This document shows positions 44,732-54,126 of a stretch of DNA of 64,000 nucleotides, in pieces; position 1 is the first letter of the stretch, and every line of letters starts with the position of its first letter. The notes beneath the pieces were generated by a model. The model was given only the letters and a program-made list of their open reading frames with translations, did not search any database and was not told the DNA's origin. The stretch comes from Veillonella absiana. Lineage in GTDB: Bacteria > Bacillota > Negativicutes > Veillonellales > Veillonellaceae. A program made the position numbers and the translations under genes. Location of the stretch: the NCBI RefSeq assembly GCF_032970905.1, contig NZ_JAWJZA010000004.1; one strand, given 5' to 3'.

Positions 44732-45016
44732 ATGTTCAAGATTAAACCAGAAAGTCTTAAATCCGCTAACTTATTTGCAGCAGGCCTTGCTTTGGGTACT
44801 GTAGGGTTACAAATTCTAACTAGCAAAGACGCTAAAAAAGTATATGCTGGTGTTGTAGCTGCAGGTCTTCGTGCAAAAGAAACAGTTCTTGCTACTACTG
44901 AAAAAGTACAAGCTAGTGCTAGCGATATCTTGGCAGAAGCTCAAGAAATCAATGAAGATCGCAATGAAGAAATTTTTGAAGAATCTGAAGAAGAGTCCGA
45001 AAAGGAATCTAAATAA
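44732..45016 (+). CDS. DUF6110-like small protein upstream of a P-type ATPase
   Basis: 94 residues. A hydrophobic stretch (about residues 10-24, ANLFAAGLALGTVGL) is followed by an amphipathic helix and a very acidic Glu-rich tail. The arrangement and position in front of the ATPase fit the DUF6110 family, whose function is unknown; I assign it from memory of such neighbourhoods. AAAGGAAG lies before the ATG at 44732, and the ATPase gene starts 2 bases after the stop, so they form an operon. Confidence 0.65.
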   Translation: MFKIKPESLKSANLFAAGLALGTVGLQILTSKDAKKVYAGVVAAGLRAKETVLATTEKVQASASDILAEAQEINEDRNEEIFEESEEESEKESK

Positions 45017-45018
45017 TT

Positions 45019-47166
45019 ATGCTACAGTTTTCTGTAATCAGAAAACTTAGAAATCGACTCCATGTGAAAGTATCTGGTCATCGTTTTACAGAAGCGGAAG
45101 CTGCTTATATAGAGGATATACTGCTTTCACATGAAGCCATTTCTCAAGTAACGTTCTACACAAGAACATGTCAAATTGCTATTTCTCATAACGGAAATGA
45201 ATCTGCCGTTCGCGATGCAGTATTGGCCTTGCGTAATCTTGATTTAACGCAAGCTGTAGAACTAAGAGAGTATTCTCCACGTTTGGTGAATAAAAAATAC
45301 CGTGAAATGATGATTCAACGCACGGCTGTGTATCTTGGTAAAAAAGCAGTATTGCCAGCACCAATTGCGGCAGCGTGGACTTGGTTTGACGGTTTGAAAT
45401 TCATCGGCACAGCGATTAAAACGTTGTGGCAACGTAAATTAACGGTGGAAGTATTAGATGGTGTAGCTATCGGTGCTTCTTTGTTAATGAAGGATTATCC
45501 TACTGCTGGTGCGGTTATGTACTTGCTCGGTATCGGCGATATTTTGGAAGAATGGACTCACCGAAAATCCGTATTGAACTTAGCTCAAAGCATGTCTTTG
45601 AACGTTGATAAAGTTTGGGTGTTGGTAGACGATGTAGAAATTAGTAAGTCGGTTAACGAAATCGTAGAAGGCGATCAAGTTATCATTCGTCAAGGCGAAG
45701 TTATCCCATTGGATGGCGTCGTAATTGACGGTGTAGTACTTGTTAATGAAAGTTCTATGACAGGTGAACCAGAAGCTGTACGTCGGGACAAAGATACTTC
45801 TGTATATGCCGGTACTGTTGTTGAAGATGGGAAAGCTATTATCGAAGTTCGTAGTACATCCAAGACCTCTCGTTACGAAAAAATTGTTAACTTGATTGAA
45901 GAATCAGAACAAATGAAATCTGGCATGGAACAACAAGCATACCGTATGGCAGATAAGCTTGTACCGATTAGTTTCATTGGTGCTGGTTTGACATATTTGT
46001 TAACACGCAACACATTAAAAGCATTGTCATTTGTAATGGTTGACTTCTCATGTGCCTTAAAATTAAGTATTCCATTGGCAGTCTTGTCTGCAATGCAAGA
46101 AGCATCTAAACGAGGGATCACGGTTAAAGGTGGTAAATTCCTAGAGCAAATTGCCGCAGCTGATATGATTGTATTTGACAAAACTGGTACATTGACGAAG
46201 GCTGAACCTGAATTTGAAGAAATTATAGCCTTCAATGGTCAGGATCCAGATGAGATGTTAAAATTAGCAGCTTGTTTAGAGGAACATTTCCCTCATTCTA
46301 TGGCAAAAGCTGTAGTAAGAGCGGCGAAGGATCATCATTTGCCACATAAAGAGATGCACTCTGATGTAGAATATATTGTGGCTCATGGTATTGCCTCTAA
46401 AGTAGGTCGCTATCGGGCTCGTATTGGTAGTGCTCATTTCATTTTTGATGATGAAAAAACTAAGATTCCTGAAAATGAAAAGGAAAAATTTGAAAACTTA
46501 CCAAATACATCTTCTCATTTATATTTAGCCATTGGTGGCACTTTGGCGGCAGTTATTTGTATTAAAGATCCAGTTCGTGAAGAAGCAAAACAAGTTGTAG
46601 ATGATCTTCATGCATTAGGTATTAAAAAAGTTGTGATGATGACGGGTGATAGCCGTCGAAATGCAGAACGCGTAGCTGCTGAAATTGGCATTGACGAAGT
46701 ATATGCTGAAGTATTACCAGAAGATAAAGCCTCTTATGTTAAAAAAGCAAAAGAAGAAGGTTATACCGTGATGATGGTCGGGGATGGTATTAATGACAGC
46801 CCTGCTATTTCTGAAGCTCATGTAGGTATCGCTATGAATGAAGGTGCTCCAATTGCACAAAAAATTGCGAATGTCACTATATCTTCCGATCACCTTCAAG
46901 CTTTGGTTGACTTGCGTAGAATCTCTTTGGCGTTAATGAAACGTATTAAGGCTAATTATAATGGTATCGTTGGTTTCAATGGTGCTCTTGTAGGCGCCGG
47001 TGTAGTTGGTGTGTTGCCAGCAGCGAATGCGGCTTGGTTGCATAACTTGTTCACATTAGGCGTGGGCCTTGAAAGCATGACTCCATTATTAAAAGAAGAG
47101 CAGAAAACGATAAAAGCCACTGATGACCATACTATTGATGTGGTTGCTGAATCAGTTTCGGCTTAA
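45019..47166 (+). CDS. P1B-like heavy-metal P-type ATPase with atypical metal site
   Basis: 715 residues. The actuator motif is MTGEPEAV (near residue 248), the phosphorylation motif FDKTGTLTKAE (Asp near residue 384), and the hinge GDGINDSPAIS. The membrane motif that normally reads CPC or SPC is here FSCALKLSIP, and the usual HP dipeptide of the nucleotide domain reads HS (HFPHSMAKAVV). The N-terminal domain (about residues 1-90) has no CxxC. An unusual substrate, perhaps manganese or another non-thiophilic metal, is possible; this is inference. Confidence 0.85.
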   Translation: MLQFSVIRKLRNRLHVKVSGHRFTEAEAAYIEDILLSHEAISQVTFYTRTCQIAISHNGNESAVRDAVLALRNLDLTQAVELREYSPRLVNKKYREMMIQRTAVYLGKKAVLPAPIAAAWTWFDGLKFIGTAIKTLWQRKLTVEVLDGVAIGASLLMKDYPTAGAVMYLLGIGDILEEWTHRKSVLNLAQSMSLNVDKVWVLVDDVEISKSVNEIVEGDQVIIRQGEVIPLDGVVIDGVVLVNESSMTGEPEAVRRDKDTSVYAGTVVEDGKAIIEVRSTSKTSRYEKIVNLIEESEQMKSGMEQQAYRMADKLVPISFIGAGLTYLLTRNTLKALSFVMVDFSCALKLSIPLAVLSAMQEASKRGITVKGGKFLEQIAAADMIVFDKTGTLTKAEPEFEEIIAFNGQDPDEMLKLAACLEEHFPHSMAKAVVRAAKDHHLPHKEMHSDVEYIVAHGIASKVGRYRARIGSAHFIFDDEKTKIPENEKEKFENLPNTSSHLYLAIGGTLAAVICIKDPVREEAKQVVDDLHALGIKKVVMMTGDSRRNAERVAAEIGIDEVYAEVLPEDKASYVKKAKEEGYTVMMVGDGINDSPAISEAHVGIAMNEGAPIAQKIANVTISSDHLQALVDLRRISLALMKRIKANYNGIVGFNGALVGAGVVGVLPAANAAWLHNLFTLGVGLESMTPLLKEEQKTIKATDDHTIDVVAESVSA

Positions 47167-47184
47167 TCACTTAACCTCAATACT

Positions 47185-47231
47185 AAAAGCCTTATGATTC
47201 CTTGATCGGAGCCATAAGGCTTTTAATTTTT
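47185..47231 (+). terminator. Rho-independent terminator of the ATPase operon
   Basis: AAAAGCCTTATG pairs with CATAAGGCTTTT, followed by AATTTTTTT. Confidence 0.88.
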
Positions 47232-47293
47232 TTGTAGTAATTTATGGCTTGTTAGTGTACAATAACTAATGGATTAATTATTAGGAGAGGTAT

Positions 47294-47701
47294 ATGCAAA
47301 CCATTGTAGATATATGTAAACAAACATTTTATATGGGCCTATTTGTTGTCATGATACCACTTATTGCGTACATGATTCATAATGGCTCTAGTGCTGTAGT
47401 GGCACTCGTAACGTATTTGATTTTCTCGTTCCTTATTCCATTAGGCTATGTGGGGGCGGAGATAGCCACATTTGGACCGCATAATCGCAGAATTAGTCGT
47501 TTCGCCTATATGTTAGGGTGGCTCGCTGTACAAGGTGGCACATATGCTAGTATATTTCTTGGTGTAGATTTATCTATGCTATGGGGATGGCCTACAATTG
47601 GCCGAGATATAGCATTCTTGGTAGTCATGTTTGTCCAAATTGCGGTGGCCCTTATGATTGGCTATGTGGTGAGTCGACTGGTAGGTGGACGTCATGAATA
47701 A
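47294..47701 (+). CDS. Unrecognised membrane protein, about four segments
   Basis: 135 residues, mostly hydrophobic, with four predicted membrane segments and a short cytoplasmic ATFGPHNRRISR loop. I do not recognise the family. TAGGAGAGG precedes the ATG. It overlaps the next membrane gene by 8 bp (ATGAATAA), so the two are probably made together, possibly as a complex. Two genes on lies an ECF transporter S component. Confidence 0.7.
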   Translation: MQTIVDICKQTFYMGLFVVMIPLIAYMIHNGSSAVVALVTYLIFSFLIPLGYVGAEIATFGPHNRRISRFAYMLGWLAVQGGTYASIFLGVDLSMLWGWPTIGRDIAFLVVMFVQIAVALMIGYVVSRLVGGRHE

Positions 47702-48548
47702 ACATTTTTGGACTTTCACCGGATTAATTGCGTTAATTTGTAGCAGTTTTGCCCTTGTGCAAGGGCAGGGACATTTGACATATACTGGAATTTTGATGTT
47801 CACGTTGTTATCCCTGTTTGTTCCATTGGTAATTCGTCGCATGGCTCGCTTTGAGTTTGCCGTTGGATTCACTATGAATATGTGGTATCACGTATATGCT
47901 TGGGCGTGGTGGAATTTATTTTTCTTTATGGGTACAGGTGGCGTGTTACAACTAGCTATCCCTACGGATAATGTTCTAGCTATTGGTGCCTTATGGTTTG
48001 TCGTATATGTGGCGGTGGTGGTGTTAATTGAGTTGACAGCCCTATTATTAACAGCATTCTTTGGTCGTGAAAGAAAACATGATCTCATTGATACTACATT
48101 AGACTTGTCTATGTATACATTACCAGTTCCATTATTACTTACAGGCAATGTATTATATGTAGACATGTATAGCAATCCTATGATGGCGATGTATTTGAGC
48201 CAAACAATGGCCAAGATGTTGCAATTATGCGCCTATGCACTGATTTTTTTGACTATGATGAGTACTGTATTTTATCTATTCCCTCGTAATGGGGCAGATA
48301 AATTCCCACGTCTCGTTCGTATCTTTGTAACAGCTCTTATGTGGCTTGCTATTAATGGTCATATGTTATATGGCTATATTCCTCCAATGATGTTAGATTG
48401 GATTTTTGTAGCTGTACCAGTATTTAGAGCAAACCCATTAGTCTATGTAACACCAGCTATTTTTGAAGTTGCCGTTATCTTTATTTCGGTAGTGCTTGGG
48501 TATTATGTAGAAAAATCTATTATACAATATAAATCTAAAGGTATTTAA
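47694..48548 (+). CDS. Unrecognised polytopic membrane protein
   Basis: 284 residues with about eight hydrophobic segments, several Trp/Tyr-rich (WYHVYAWAWWNLFFFMG). I do not recognise the family. The ATG at 47694 is preferred over an in-frame GTG at 47685 because GTAGGTGG lies at a suitable distance. It overlaps the preceding membrane gene; the ECF S component follows 61 bp later. Confidence 0.7.
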   Translation: MNKHFWTFTGLIALICSSFALVQGQGHLTYTGILMFTLLSLFVPLVIRRMARFEFAVGFTMNMWYHVYAWAWWNLFFFMGTGGVLQLAIPTDNVLAIGALWFVVYVAVVVLIELTALLLTAFFGRERKHDLIDTTLDLSMYTLPVPLLLTGNVLYVDMYSNPMMAMYLSQTMAKMLQLCAYALIFLTMMSTVFYLFPRNGADKFPRLVRIFVTALMWLAINGHMLYGYIPPMMLDWIFVAVPVFRANPLVYVTPAIFEVAVIFISVVLGYYVEKSIIQYKSKGI

Positions 48549-48609
48549 TGTATTTAATTTTACTAGTTTCGACTTGTATCCGTAAGGAATGAGAGCGAAG
48601 GAGGTAGCA

Positions 48610-49323
48610 ATGACAAATCAAAATGGTACATCTAATTTGGAGGATAACAAACAAGTATCTAGCCATGACCAGGATGTACAAACAGTGGGAATGGATCGCA
48701 CTGTACTAAATCAAGAAGAAGTTAAAAAGGTTAAGTCAGAGAAGAAAAAAGATTCTAAGTTTAGTCTTAGAGAATTAACTATTATTGGTTTATTAGCGGC
48801 TATAACAGTTATTTTAGGGATTTCTGGGTATGGACTCATACCTATTGGCCCCATTAATGTCACAACATTACATGTGCCAACATTAATCGGTGCTTTAGTA
48901 GAGGGCCCTAAAGTTGGAGCTTTCGTGGGCTTGATTTTTGGTGTTTACAGTTTCTGGCAAAATATGACAGCTCCAACATTGTTGTCCCCAGTATTTATTA
49001 ACCCCATCATCTCTGTACTGCCTCGTATTATTTTCCCTGTATTAGCTTGGATTATCTATAAATGCATACCAATGAAATCCCAAGGTCCAAGATTTATCAT
49101 TGCCGCATTTTTAGGGACTGTGCTTCATACGACGATGGTAATGGGATTGATTTATATAATGTATGCTGATTTATTTGCTAATGCATTGAAAATGAGTCAT
49201 GAGAATGTTGGCATTGGTATACTTACATTGGCCGTAACTCATGGTATTCCAGAAGCTATTTTTGCTGGGGTGATTGTAACACCGGTGGCACTAGCTTTGT
49301 ATAAGGCCTTGCGTAAATCTTAA
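48610..49323 (+). CDS. ECF transporter S component
   Basis: 237 residues. A charged hydrophilic N-terminus of about 55 residues (Asn, Gln, Lys-rich) precedes a membrane domain with about six segments. The LTIIGLLAAITVILG start and HVPTLIGALVEGPKVGAFVGLIFG match the ECF_trnsprt family. The vitamin or metal substrate is not evident. The energising EcfAA'T module is not in the window. AAGGAGG precedes the ATG at 48610. Confidence 0.85.
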   Translation: MTNQNGTSNLEDNKQVSSHDQDVQTVGMDRTVLNQEEVKKVKSEKKKDSKFSLRELTIIGLLAAITVILGISGYGLIPIGPINVTTLHVPTLIGALVEGPKVGAFVGLIFGVYSFWQNMTAPTLLSPVFINPIISVLPRIIFPVLAWIIYKCIPMKSQGPRFIIAAFLGTVLHTTMVMGLIYIMYADLFANALKMSHENVGIGILTLAVTHGIPEAIFAGVIVTPVALALYKALRKS

Positions 49324-49419
49324 AATCTCCTTTGTTGCGTTGGGATATTTGCATTACTGGTAGTGTGATAGTAATACATAAAAATATTTTATAATGCCCA
49401 TAGAACCTTACTGCTTTTG

Positions 49420-49449
49420 TTTACAGAGAGCAGGGGGATATGCTAAAAT
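49420..49449 (+). promoter_or_regulatory. Possible promoter of the SCIFF precursor gene
   Basis: TTTACA (49420-49425) and TAAAAT (49444-49449) are 18 bases apart, and a TGC just before the -10 resembles an extended -10. A similar extended word lies before the maturase gene at 49826-49840. Confidence 0.45.
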
Positions 49450-49485
49450 AAAGAAAAATACAATAAGTATTGAGGAGGAATTATC

Positions 49486-49629
49486 ATGGCTAAACGTATC
49501 CGTACTATCAACACTGAATCTTTACAAAAAACTGCAAAAACTGGTGGTTGTGGCGAATGCCAAACATCTTGCCAATCTGCTTGTAAAACAAGCTGTACAG
49601 TAGGCAACCAAGTTTGCAAACAAAAATAA
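49486..49629 (+). CDS. scfA: SCIFF ranthipeptide precursor
   Basis: 47 residues. It starts MAKRIRTINTESLQ, and the C-terminal half has exactly six cysteines spaced as CGECQTSCQSACKTSC plus a final VC. This matches the family named six cysteines in forty-five residues. Its radical SAM maturase follows, which in Clostridia forms thioether cross-links from cysteines to downstream residues. TGAGGAGGA lies at a good distance before the ATG. A terminator follows, so the precursor may be made in excess. The function of the mature peptide is unknown. Confidence 0.93.
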   Translation: MAKRIRTINTESLQKTAKTGGCGECQTSCQSACKTSCTVGNQVCKQK

Positions 49630-49659
49630 GAATCTACTTCTTTGATGTAGAAACTTAGA

Positions 49660-49697
49660 AACTAGGTGTTCGACGATGTCGAGCACCTAGTTTTTTT
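49660..49697 (+). terminator. Rho-independent terminator between scfA and scfB
   Basis: AACTAGGTG and TCGA pair with TCGA and CACCTAGTT, followed by seven T. Confidence 0.9.
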
Positions 49698-49895
49698 ATG
49701 GAACCATGTTGGGGATATTTGAAAATAAACAGGATATATTTATGGTTAGTGTTCTATAATATGTAGATTAGACAGAGGTCAGATAGCATATTTTATATGA
49801 ATTGTAACGGTACATTTAGCTAAAAATATGCTACAATAAATAAAGATGAATTTCGATATAAGAGAATTCATCAATTGTAACTGTATGGAGGTACC

Positions 49896-51305
49896 ATGTT
49901 AGAATTAAAACCTATGATCCACAAGTTTCGGATGAAGGATACATATTATTGCCTAGACGTGAATAGCGGTATTATTCATGTCATTGATGAATTGATAGAC
50001 CGCGTGCTTGATACGTATGATGGCACAAATCGTGAAGCTGTACATGCTCAGTTAGATGCTACAGAAGATGCAACGGAATTAAATGAAATCATGGACGAGT
50101 TAGATGAGCTCATCGCAGCAGAGCAATTGTTTGCACCTATGAGCCGTGAATTTAAGCTTGTTGTAGGTGAAAAACCTATTGTTAAATCCTTGTGTTTGAA
50201 CATTGCTCATGATTGTAATTTAGCATGTAAATATTGTTTTGCTAGCCAAGGTGATTATGGCGGGGTAAAACGTGAATTAATGAGCTTTGATGTGGCAAAA
50301 CGGGCGGTAGATTTCCTCATTCAAATGAGCGGTAATCGTCAACACTGTGAAATCGACTTCTTTGGTGGTGAGCCCCTCCTTAACTGGGAAGTGGTAAAAC
50401 AAACCGTTGAATATATCGAAAGAATTCAAGAGAAACATAATAAGATTTTCAAATTGACCTTAACGACGAATGGTATGTTATTAAATCAAGAAAAAATTGA
50501 TTATGTAAACGAACATAAAATGAGCCTTGTACTATCTCTTGATGGTCGCGAAGATGTACATAATTCTATGCGTCCAGTAGCAGGTAGTGGAGCTGAGTCT
50601 TACCAATATGTTGCTAAGAATTTAGTGAATGCTGTAAAACAACGTCATGGTTTAGAATACTATGTACGTGGTACATATACACATAAAAATTTGGATTTTA
50701 CAAAAGACGTATTAGCTATGTCTGATTTAGGTTTTGAACATTTATCAATGGAACCAGTTGTTGGTGAAGACGGAGATTATGTACTTCGTGAAGAAGATTG
50801 GCCAATATTGGAAAAAGAATACGAAAAATTAGCTGATCTGTATTTAGAGCGTCAAAAAGAAGGTTGGGGTGAGAAATTTAATTTCTTCCACTTCCGTATG
50901 GATCTGTATCGTGGACCATGTATGGCGAAACGTTTACGCGGTTGTGGTGCTGGTCATGAATATATGGCCATCGTACCAAATGGTGATATTTATCCATGCC
51001 ACCAATTTGTTGGCAAAGAGGACTTCATCTTGGGCAATATCTACGAAGGTCTAAAGAATACAGAGATTCCTACACAGTTCCGTAATACTCATGTGTTTAC
51101 AAAACCTACTTGTGCTGAATGTTGGGCTAAATTCTTCTGTTCTGGCGGTTGTCATGCTAACAATATAACACTAGGTGGTGACTTAGATACGCCTTATGAA
51201 TTTGGCTGTCGCTTACAAAAGAAACGCATTGAATGCGCTATTATGATTCAAGCAGAGCTTGAAGCGGCTGGCATTGATGGGAGTATTCCTGTTGCGTTAG
51301 GCTAA
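49896..51305 (+). CDS. scfB: Radical SAM/SPASM SCIFF maturase
   Basis: 469 residues. An N-terminal part (about residues 1-95) resembles a peptide-recognition (RRE) domain. The radical SAM cluster motif is CNLACKYC with Cys107, Cys111 and Cys114, followed by EIDFFGGEPLLNW. The C-terminal SPASM domain has cysteines in GCGAGHEYM, YPCHQF and CAECWAKFFCSGGCH. It is expected to install thioether bonds in the upstream six-cysteine peptide. GGAGG precedes the ATG. Confidence 0.93.
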   Translation: MLELKPMIHKFRMKDTYYCLDVNSGIIHVIDELIDRVLDTYDGTNREAVHAQLDATEDATELNEIMDELDELIAAEQLFAPMSREFKLVVGEKPIVKSLCLNIAHDCNLACKYCFASQGDYGGVKRELMSFDVAKRAVDFLIQMSGNRQHCEIDFFGGEPLLNWEVVKQTVEYIERIQEKHNKIFKLTLTTNGMLLNQEKIDYVNEHKMSLVLSLDGREDVHNSMRPVAGSGAESYQYVAKNLVNAVKQRHGLEYYVRGTYTHKNLDFTKDVLAMSDLGFEHLSMEPVVGEDGDYVLREEDWPILEKEYEKLADLYLERQKEGWGEKFNFFHFRMDLYRGPCMAKRLRGCGAGHEYMAIVPNGDIYPCHQFVGKEDFILGNIYEGLKNTEIPTQFRNTHVFTKPTCAECWAKFFCSGGCHANNITLGGDLDTPYEFGCRLQKKRIECAIMIQAELEAAGIDGSIPVALG

Positions 51306-51422
51306 TCAATTAACAATATGTCTTGAGCGAATCAATAATAAATAATATCTTAGATTAATTAATGCAGGATATTTGTTGAAATAATTAAACGTGATTTAAG
51401 TCAGCTTTGTAAAGGAGCCACT

Positions 51423-53756
51423 ATGGAAAATAGATTGGATGAAACACAAACTATTGAACGTTGGGGAATCCGCTTTACTGGCATCGTACAAGGGGTCGGA
51501 TTCCGGCCCCTTGTTTCTGTATTAGCACATCAACTTGCATTGAGTGGATTCGTTTATAATGATGGTCATGGTGTGTATGTGGAGGCTCAGGGGACAGTAG
51601 AGGCTTTAGACTTATTCCTCGATGCTGTGAAAGTAGAGTCTCCACGATTAGCACGTATTACATCGGTGAATATTACGAAAATGGATATTCATATGGATGA
51701 CTGTATCGACCGATCCCAACCAAGTCCTGAGGAGGCTTTTGTGATAAAACCGTCTCCAAAGGGCATGAAGGTAAAAACTTTCATCAGTGCTGACACGGCG
51801 CCTTGTGAAGACTGTTATAAGGAATTGCATGATGCTAATGAACAGCGGCGTCATGAGTATAGTTTTATTAATTGTACTCATTGTGGTCCAAGGTATACCA
51901 TTATTAAGGCAATGCCTTATGATCGTGAACGAACAACAATGAATGATTTCCCTATGTGTCCTGATTGTGAACGTGAATATGAGGATATAGAAGGTCGCCG
52001 CTATCATGCGGAACCAAACGCTTGTCATGTGTGTGGACCTCAGTATCAGTTGCTTGATGCGCATGGAACTGTAGTTGAAACTGATGAAGTAAAGGCTTTT
52101 GCTCAGGTTAGGCACATGATTGCGGATGGTTATATTGTAGCTATTAAAGGTATTGGTGGATATCATCTAGCCTGTGATGCCTTTAATGAAACTGTGGTAC
52201 AACGTTTGCGGGAACGTAAACAACGGCCCATGAAACCATTGGCAATGATGGCAGGGTCTTTAGAGATTTTAGATGATATTGTCACAATATCTGATGCAGA
52301 GTTAGATGTGCTTATTAGTCCCGCTCGGCCTATTGTCTTGTTACAATCAAAGCCGGAGGTACCTAGCGTTCCTGCACCATCCGTAGCACCAGGGTGTCAG
52401 TCTTATGGCATAATGTTGCCGTATACACCTATGCATATGGTATTGTTACCCAAGGATGCCCTATGGGTAATGACTAGTGGAAATCATAGTGGAGAGCCTG
52501 TACTATATAAGGACGTAGAAGCCTTAGAACAATTAAGTACTGTAGCTGATTATTTCTTAACCCATAATCGTCAGATTTGGTCCCCTGTGGATGATTCTGT
52601 AGTAGCAGTGTGTGATAAACATATATTACAATATCGTCGGAGTCGTGGTTTCGTGCCGGAACCGATTCATTGTAGTGGACTGCTTAATAATACCATGTTA
52701 GCAATGGGTTCAGATTTAAAAAATGCTTTTGCTATGAATCAAGATCAAGAGGTATTGATGGGGCCTCATATTGGTGATTTGGAACATAGCTCTACCCATG
52801 AAACATTAGAAAAAACCATAACACATTATGAAAAACTATTTGATGCGACACCTACAGAGATTGTTGTGGATGCACATTCTCAATATTTTTCCTCTCGTCT
52901 AGGCTATGCTTACGGTGAAAGGCATAATATTCCTGTATTGGAGGTTCAACATCATCATGCCCATATTGCATCAGTCATGGCAGAGCATAACTTACAAGGA
53001 CCTCTCTTAGGTATATGTTTTGATGGTACAGGTTATGGCGATGATGGTACATTATGGGGCGGTGAGTTTTTAATCTGTCAACAAGGTGGATATAAAAGGG
53101 TAGCACATCTTCAAACGGCACCATTACCGGGCGGTGAAAAGGCTGTACGTGAACCGTGGAGACAGGCTTTGTGGTATGTGCGACAACATTATGGGACAGA
53201 CATACCTGCTGTATATAAAAAATGGCTGCACACATTGCCAGAGGGCTGGGAACTTTTAGATCAGGCTCTAAATAGTGATATGGTATTTTCCTTATCATCT
53301 GGCGCAGGTCGTTTATTTGATGCACTAGGCTGTTTATTAGGTTTAGGGAATATCCATGCTTATGATGCTCATATTGCTATGGCATTGGAGCAGGTGGCAT
53401 TAGGTCAACGTGGTAATGTTCGAGAATTTAATTATGATGGAACGACACTTGATTTAACCCCTACTATATTTTCTTTAATGGATGAATATGCAGCAGGTGC
53501 AGATGTAAGTGCGTTAGCAGCAAGCTTTCACCGGACGTTGGCTATTGCTATCTGTGAGGTATCATCGGATATATGTAGCCGCTATAATATTGATCAAGTA
53601 GCTATTAGTGGTGGGGTGTTCCAAAACCGTCAGTTATTACAAGAGTTACATCGTACATGGCATCGTAGTAAACTTTATATGAATGAAAAGGTACCGTGTA
53701 ATGATGGAGGCCTTGCGTTAGGACAATTATGGATTGCTCATCAGTTGAAAAAATAA
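51423..53756 (+). CDS. hypF: Carbamoyltransferase HypF
   Basis: 777 residues, full length. The acylphosphatase domain includes GIVQGVGFRPLV; then come two zinc-finger repeats with CEDC, CTHCGPRYT, CPDCEREY and CHVCGPQY; a YrdC-like domain with AIKGIGGYHLACDA; and the Kae1-like C-terminal domain with VQHHHAHIASVMAE. HypF starts the CN-ligand synthesis of NiFe hydrogenases from carbamoyl phosphate. AAAGGAG precedes the ATG. hypC, hypD and hypE follow. Confidence 0.96.
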   Translation: MENRLDETQTIERWGIRFTGIVQGVGFRPLVSVLAHQLALSGFVYNDGHGVYVEAQGTVEALDLFLDAVKVESPRLARITSVNITKMDIHMDDCIDRSQPSPEEAFVIKPSPKGMKVKTFISADTAPCEDCYKELHDANEQRRHEYSFINCTHCGPRYTIIKAMPYDRERTTMNDFPMCPDCEREYEDIEGRRYHAEPNACHVCGPQYQLLDAHGTVVETDEVKAFAQVRHMIADGYIVAIKGIGGYHLACDAFNETVVQRLRERKQRPMKPLAMMAGSLEILDDIVTISDAELDVLISPARPIVLLQSKPEVPSVPAPSVAPGCQSYGIMLPYTPMHMVLLPKDALWVMTSGNHSGEPVLYKDVEALEQLSTVADYFLTHNRQIWSPVDDSVVAVCDKHILQYRRSRGFVPEPIHCSGLLNNTMLAMGSDLKNAFAMNQDQEVLMGPHIGDLEHSSTHETLEKTITHYEKLFDATPTEIVVDAHSQYFSSRLGYAYGERHNIPVLEVQHHHAHIASVMAEHNLQGPLLGICFDGTGYGDDGTLWGGEFLICQQGGYKRVAHLQTAPLPGGEKAVREPWRQALWYVRQHYGTDIPAVYKKWLHTLPEGWELLDQALNSDMVFSLSSGAGRLFDALGCLLGLGNIHAYDAHIAMALEQVALGQRGNVREFNYDGTTLDLTPTIFSLMDEYAAGADVSALAASFHRTLAIAICEVSSDICSRYNIDQVAISGGVFQNRQLLQELHRTWHRSKLYMNEKVPCNDGGLALGQLWIAHQLKK

Positions 53757-53874
53757 GGGAATTTAATAAGGGAATTTATTGATTTTTAGTATTATATCAA
53801 TAGCAAATAGTTGAGTTTATACTAGAAATAATAAGTATATTATTAGAATAACCGTTGTGATATAAGGAGGTACT

Positions 53875-54126
53875 ATGTGTTTAGCAGTACCAGCACAGTT
53901 AATCAGTATTAATGAGTCCATAGGGACCATTGAATTAACAGGGGCTACTCGTGATTGTAGTCTATTATTAGTGCCAGAGGCCAAAGTTGGTGACTGGTTA
54001 TTAGTGCACGCAGGATTTGCGGTGCAAATCGTAGATGAAGAAGAAGCGCAAGCAACATTAGAAGCGTTTCGGGAGCTAGAAGAACTTGAAGAAGCTTACT
54101 TTGCAGGAAAAACAGCTAACAGCTGA
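53875..54126 (+). CDS. hypC: Hydrogenase assembly chaperone HypC
   Basis: 83 residues. The diagnostic N-terminus MCLAVPAQL has the catalytic Cys2. An acidic C-terminal tail (EELEEAYFAG) follows. HypC carries the Fe(CN)2CO unit with HypD. AAGGAGG precedes the ATG. Its 3' end overlaps the likely hypD start by 41 bp. Confidence 0.95.
   Translation: MCLAVPAQLISINESIGTIELTGATRDCSLLLVPEAKVGDWLLVHAGFAVQIVDEEEAQATLEAFRELEELEEAYFAGKTANS

Noticed and set aside
49394..49603. A 69-codon frame before the maturase gene
   Set aside because: It overlaps the SCIFF precursor in another frame and has no RBS or family resemblance, while the 47-codon frame has an RBS and the exact six-cysteine pattern.
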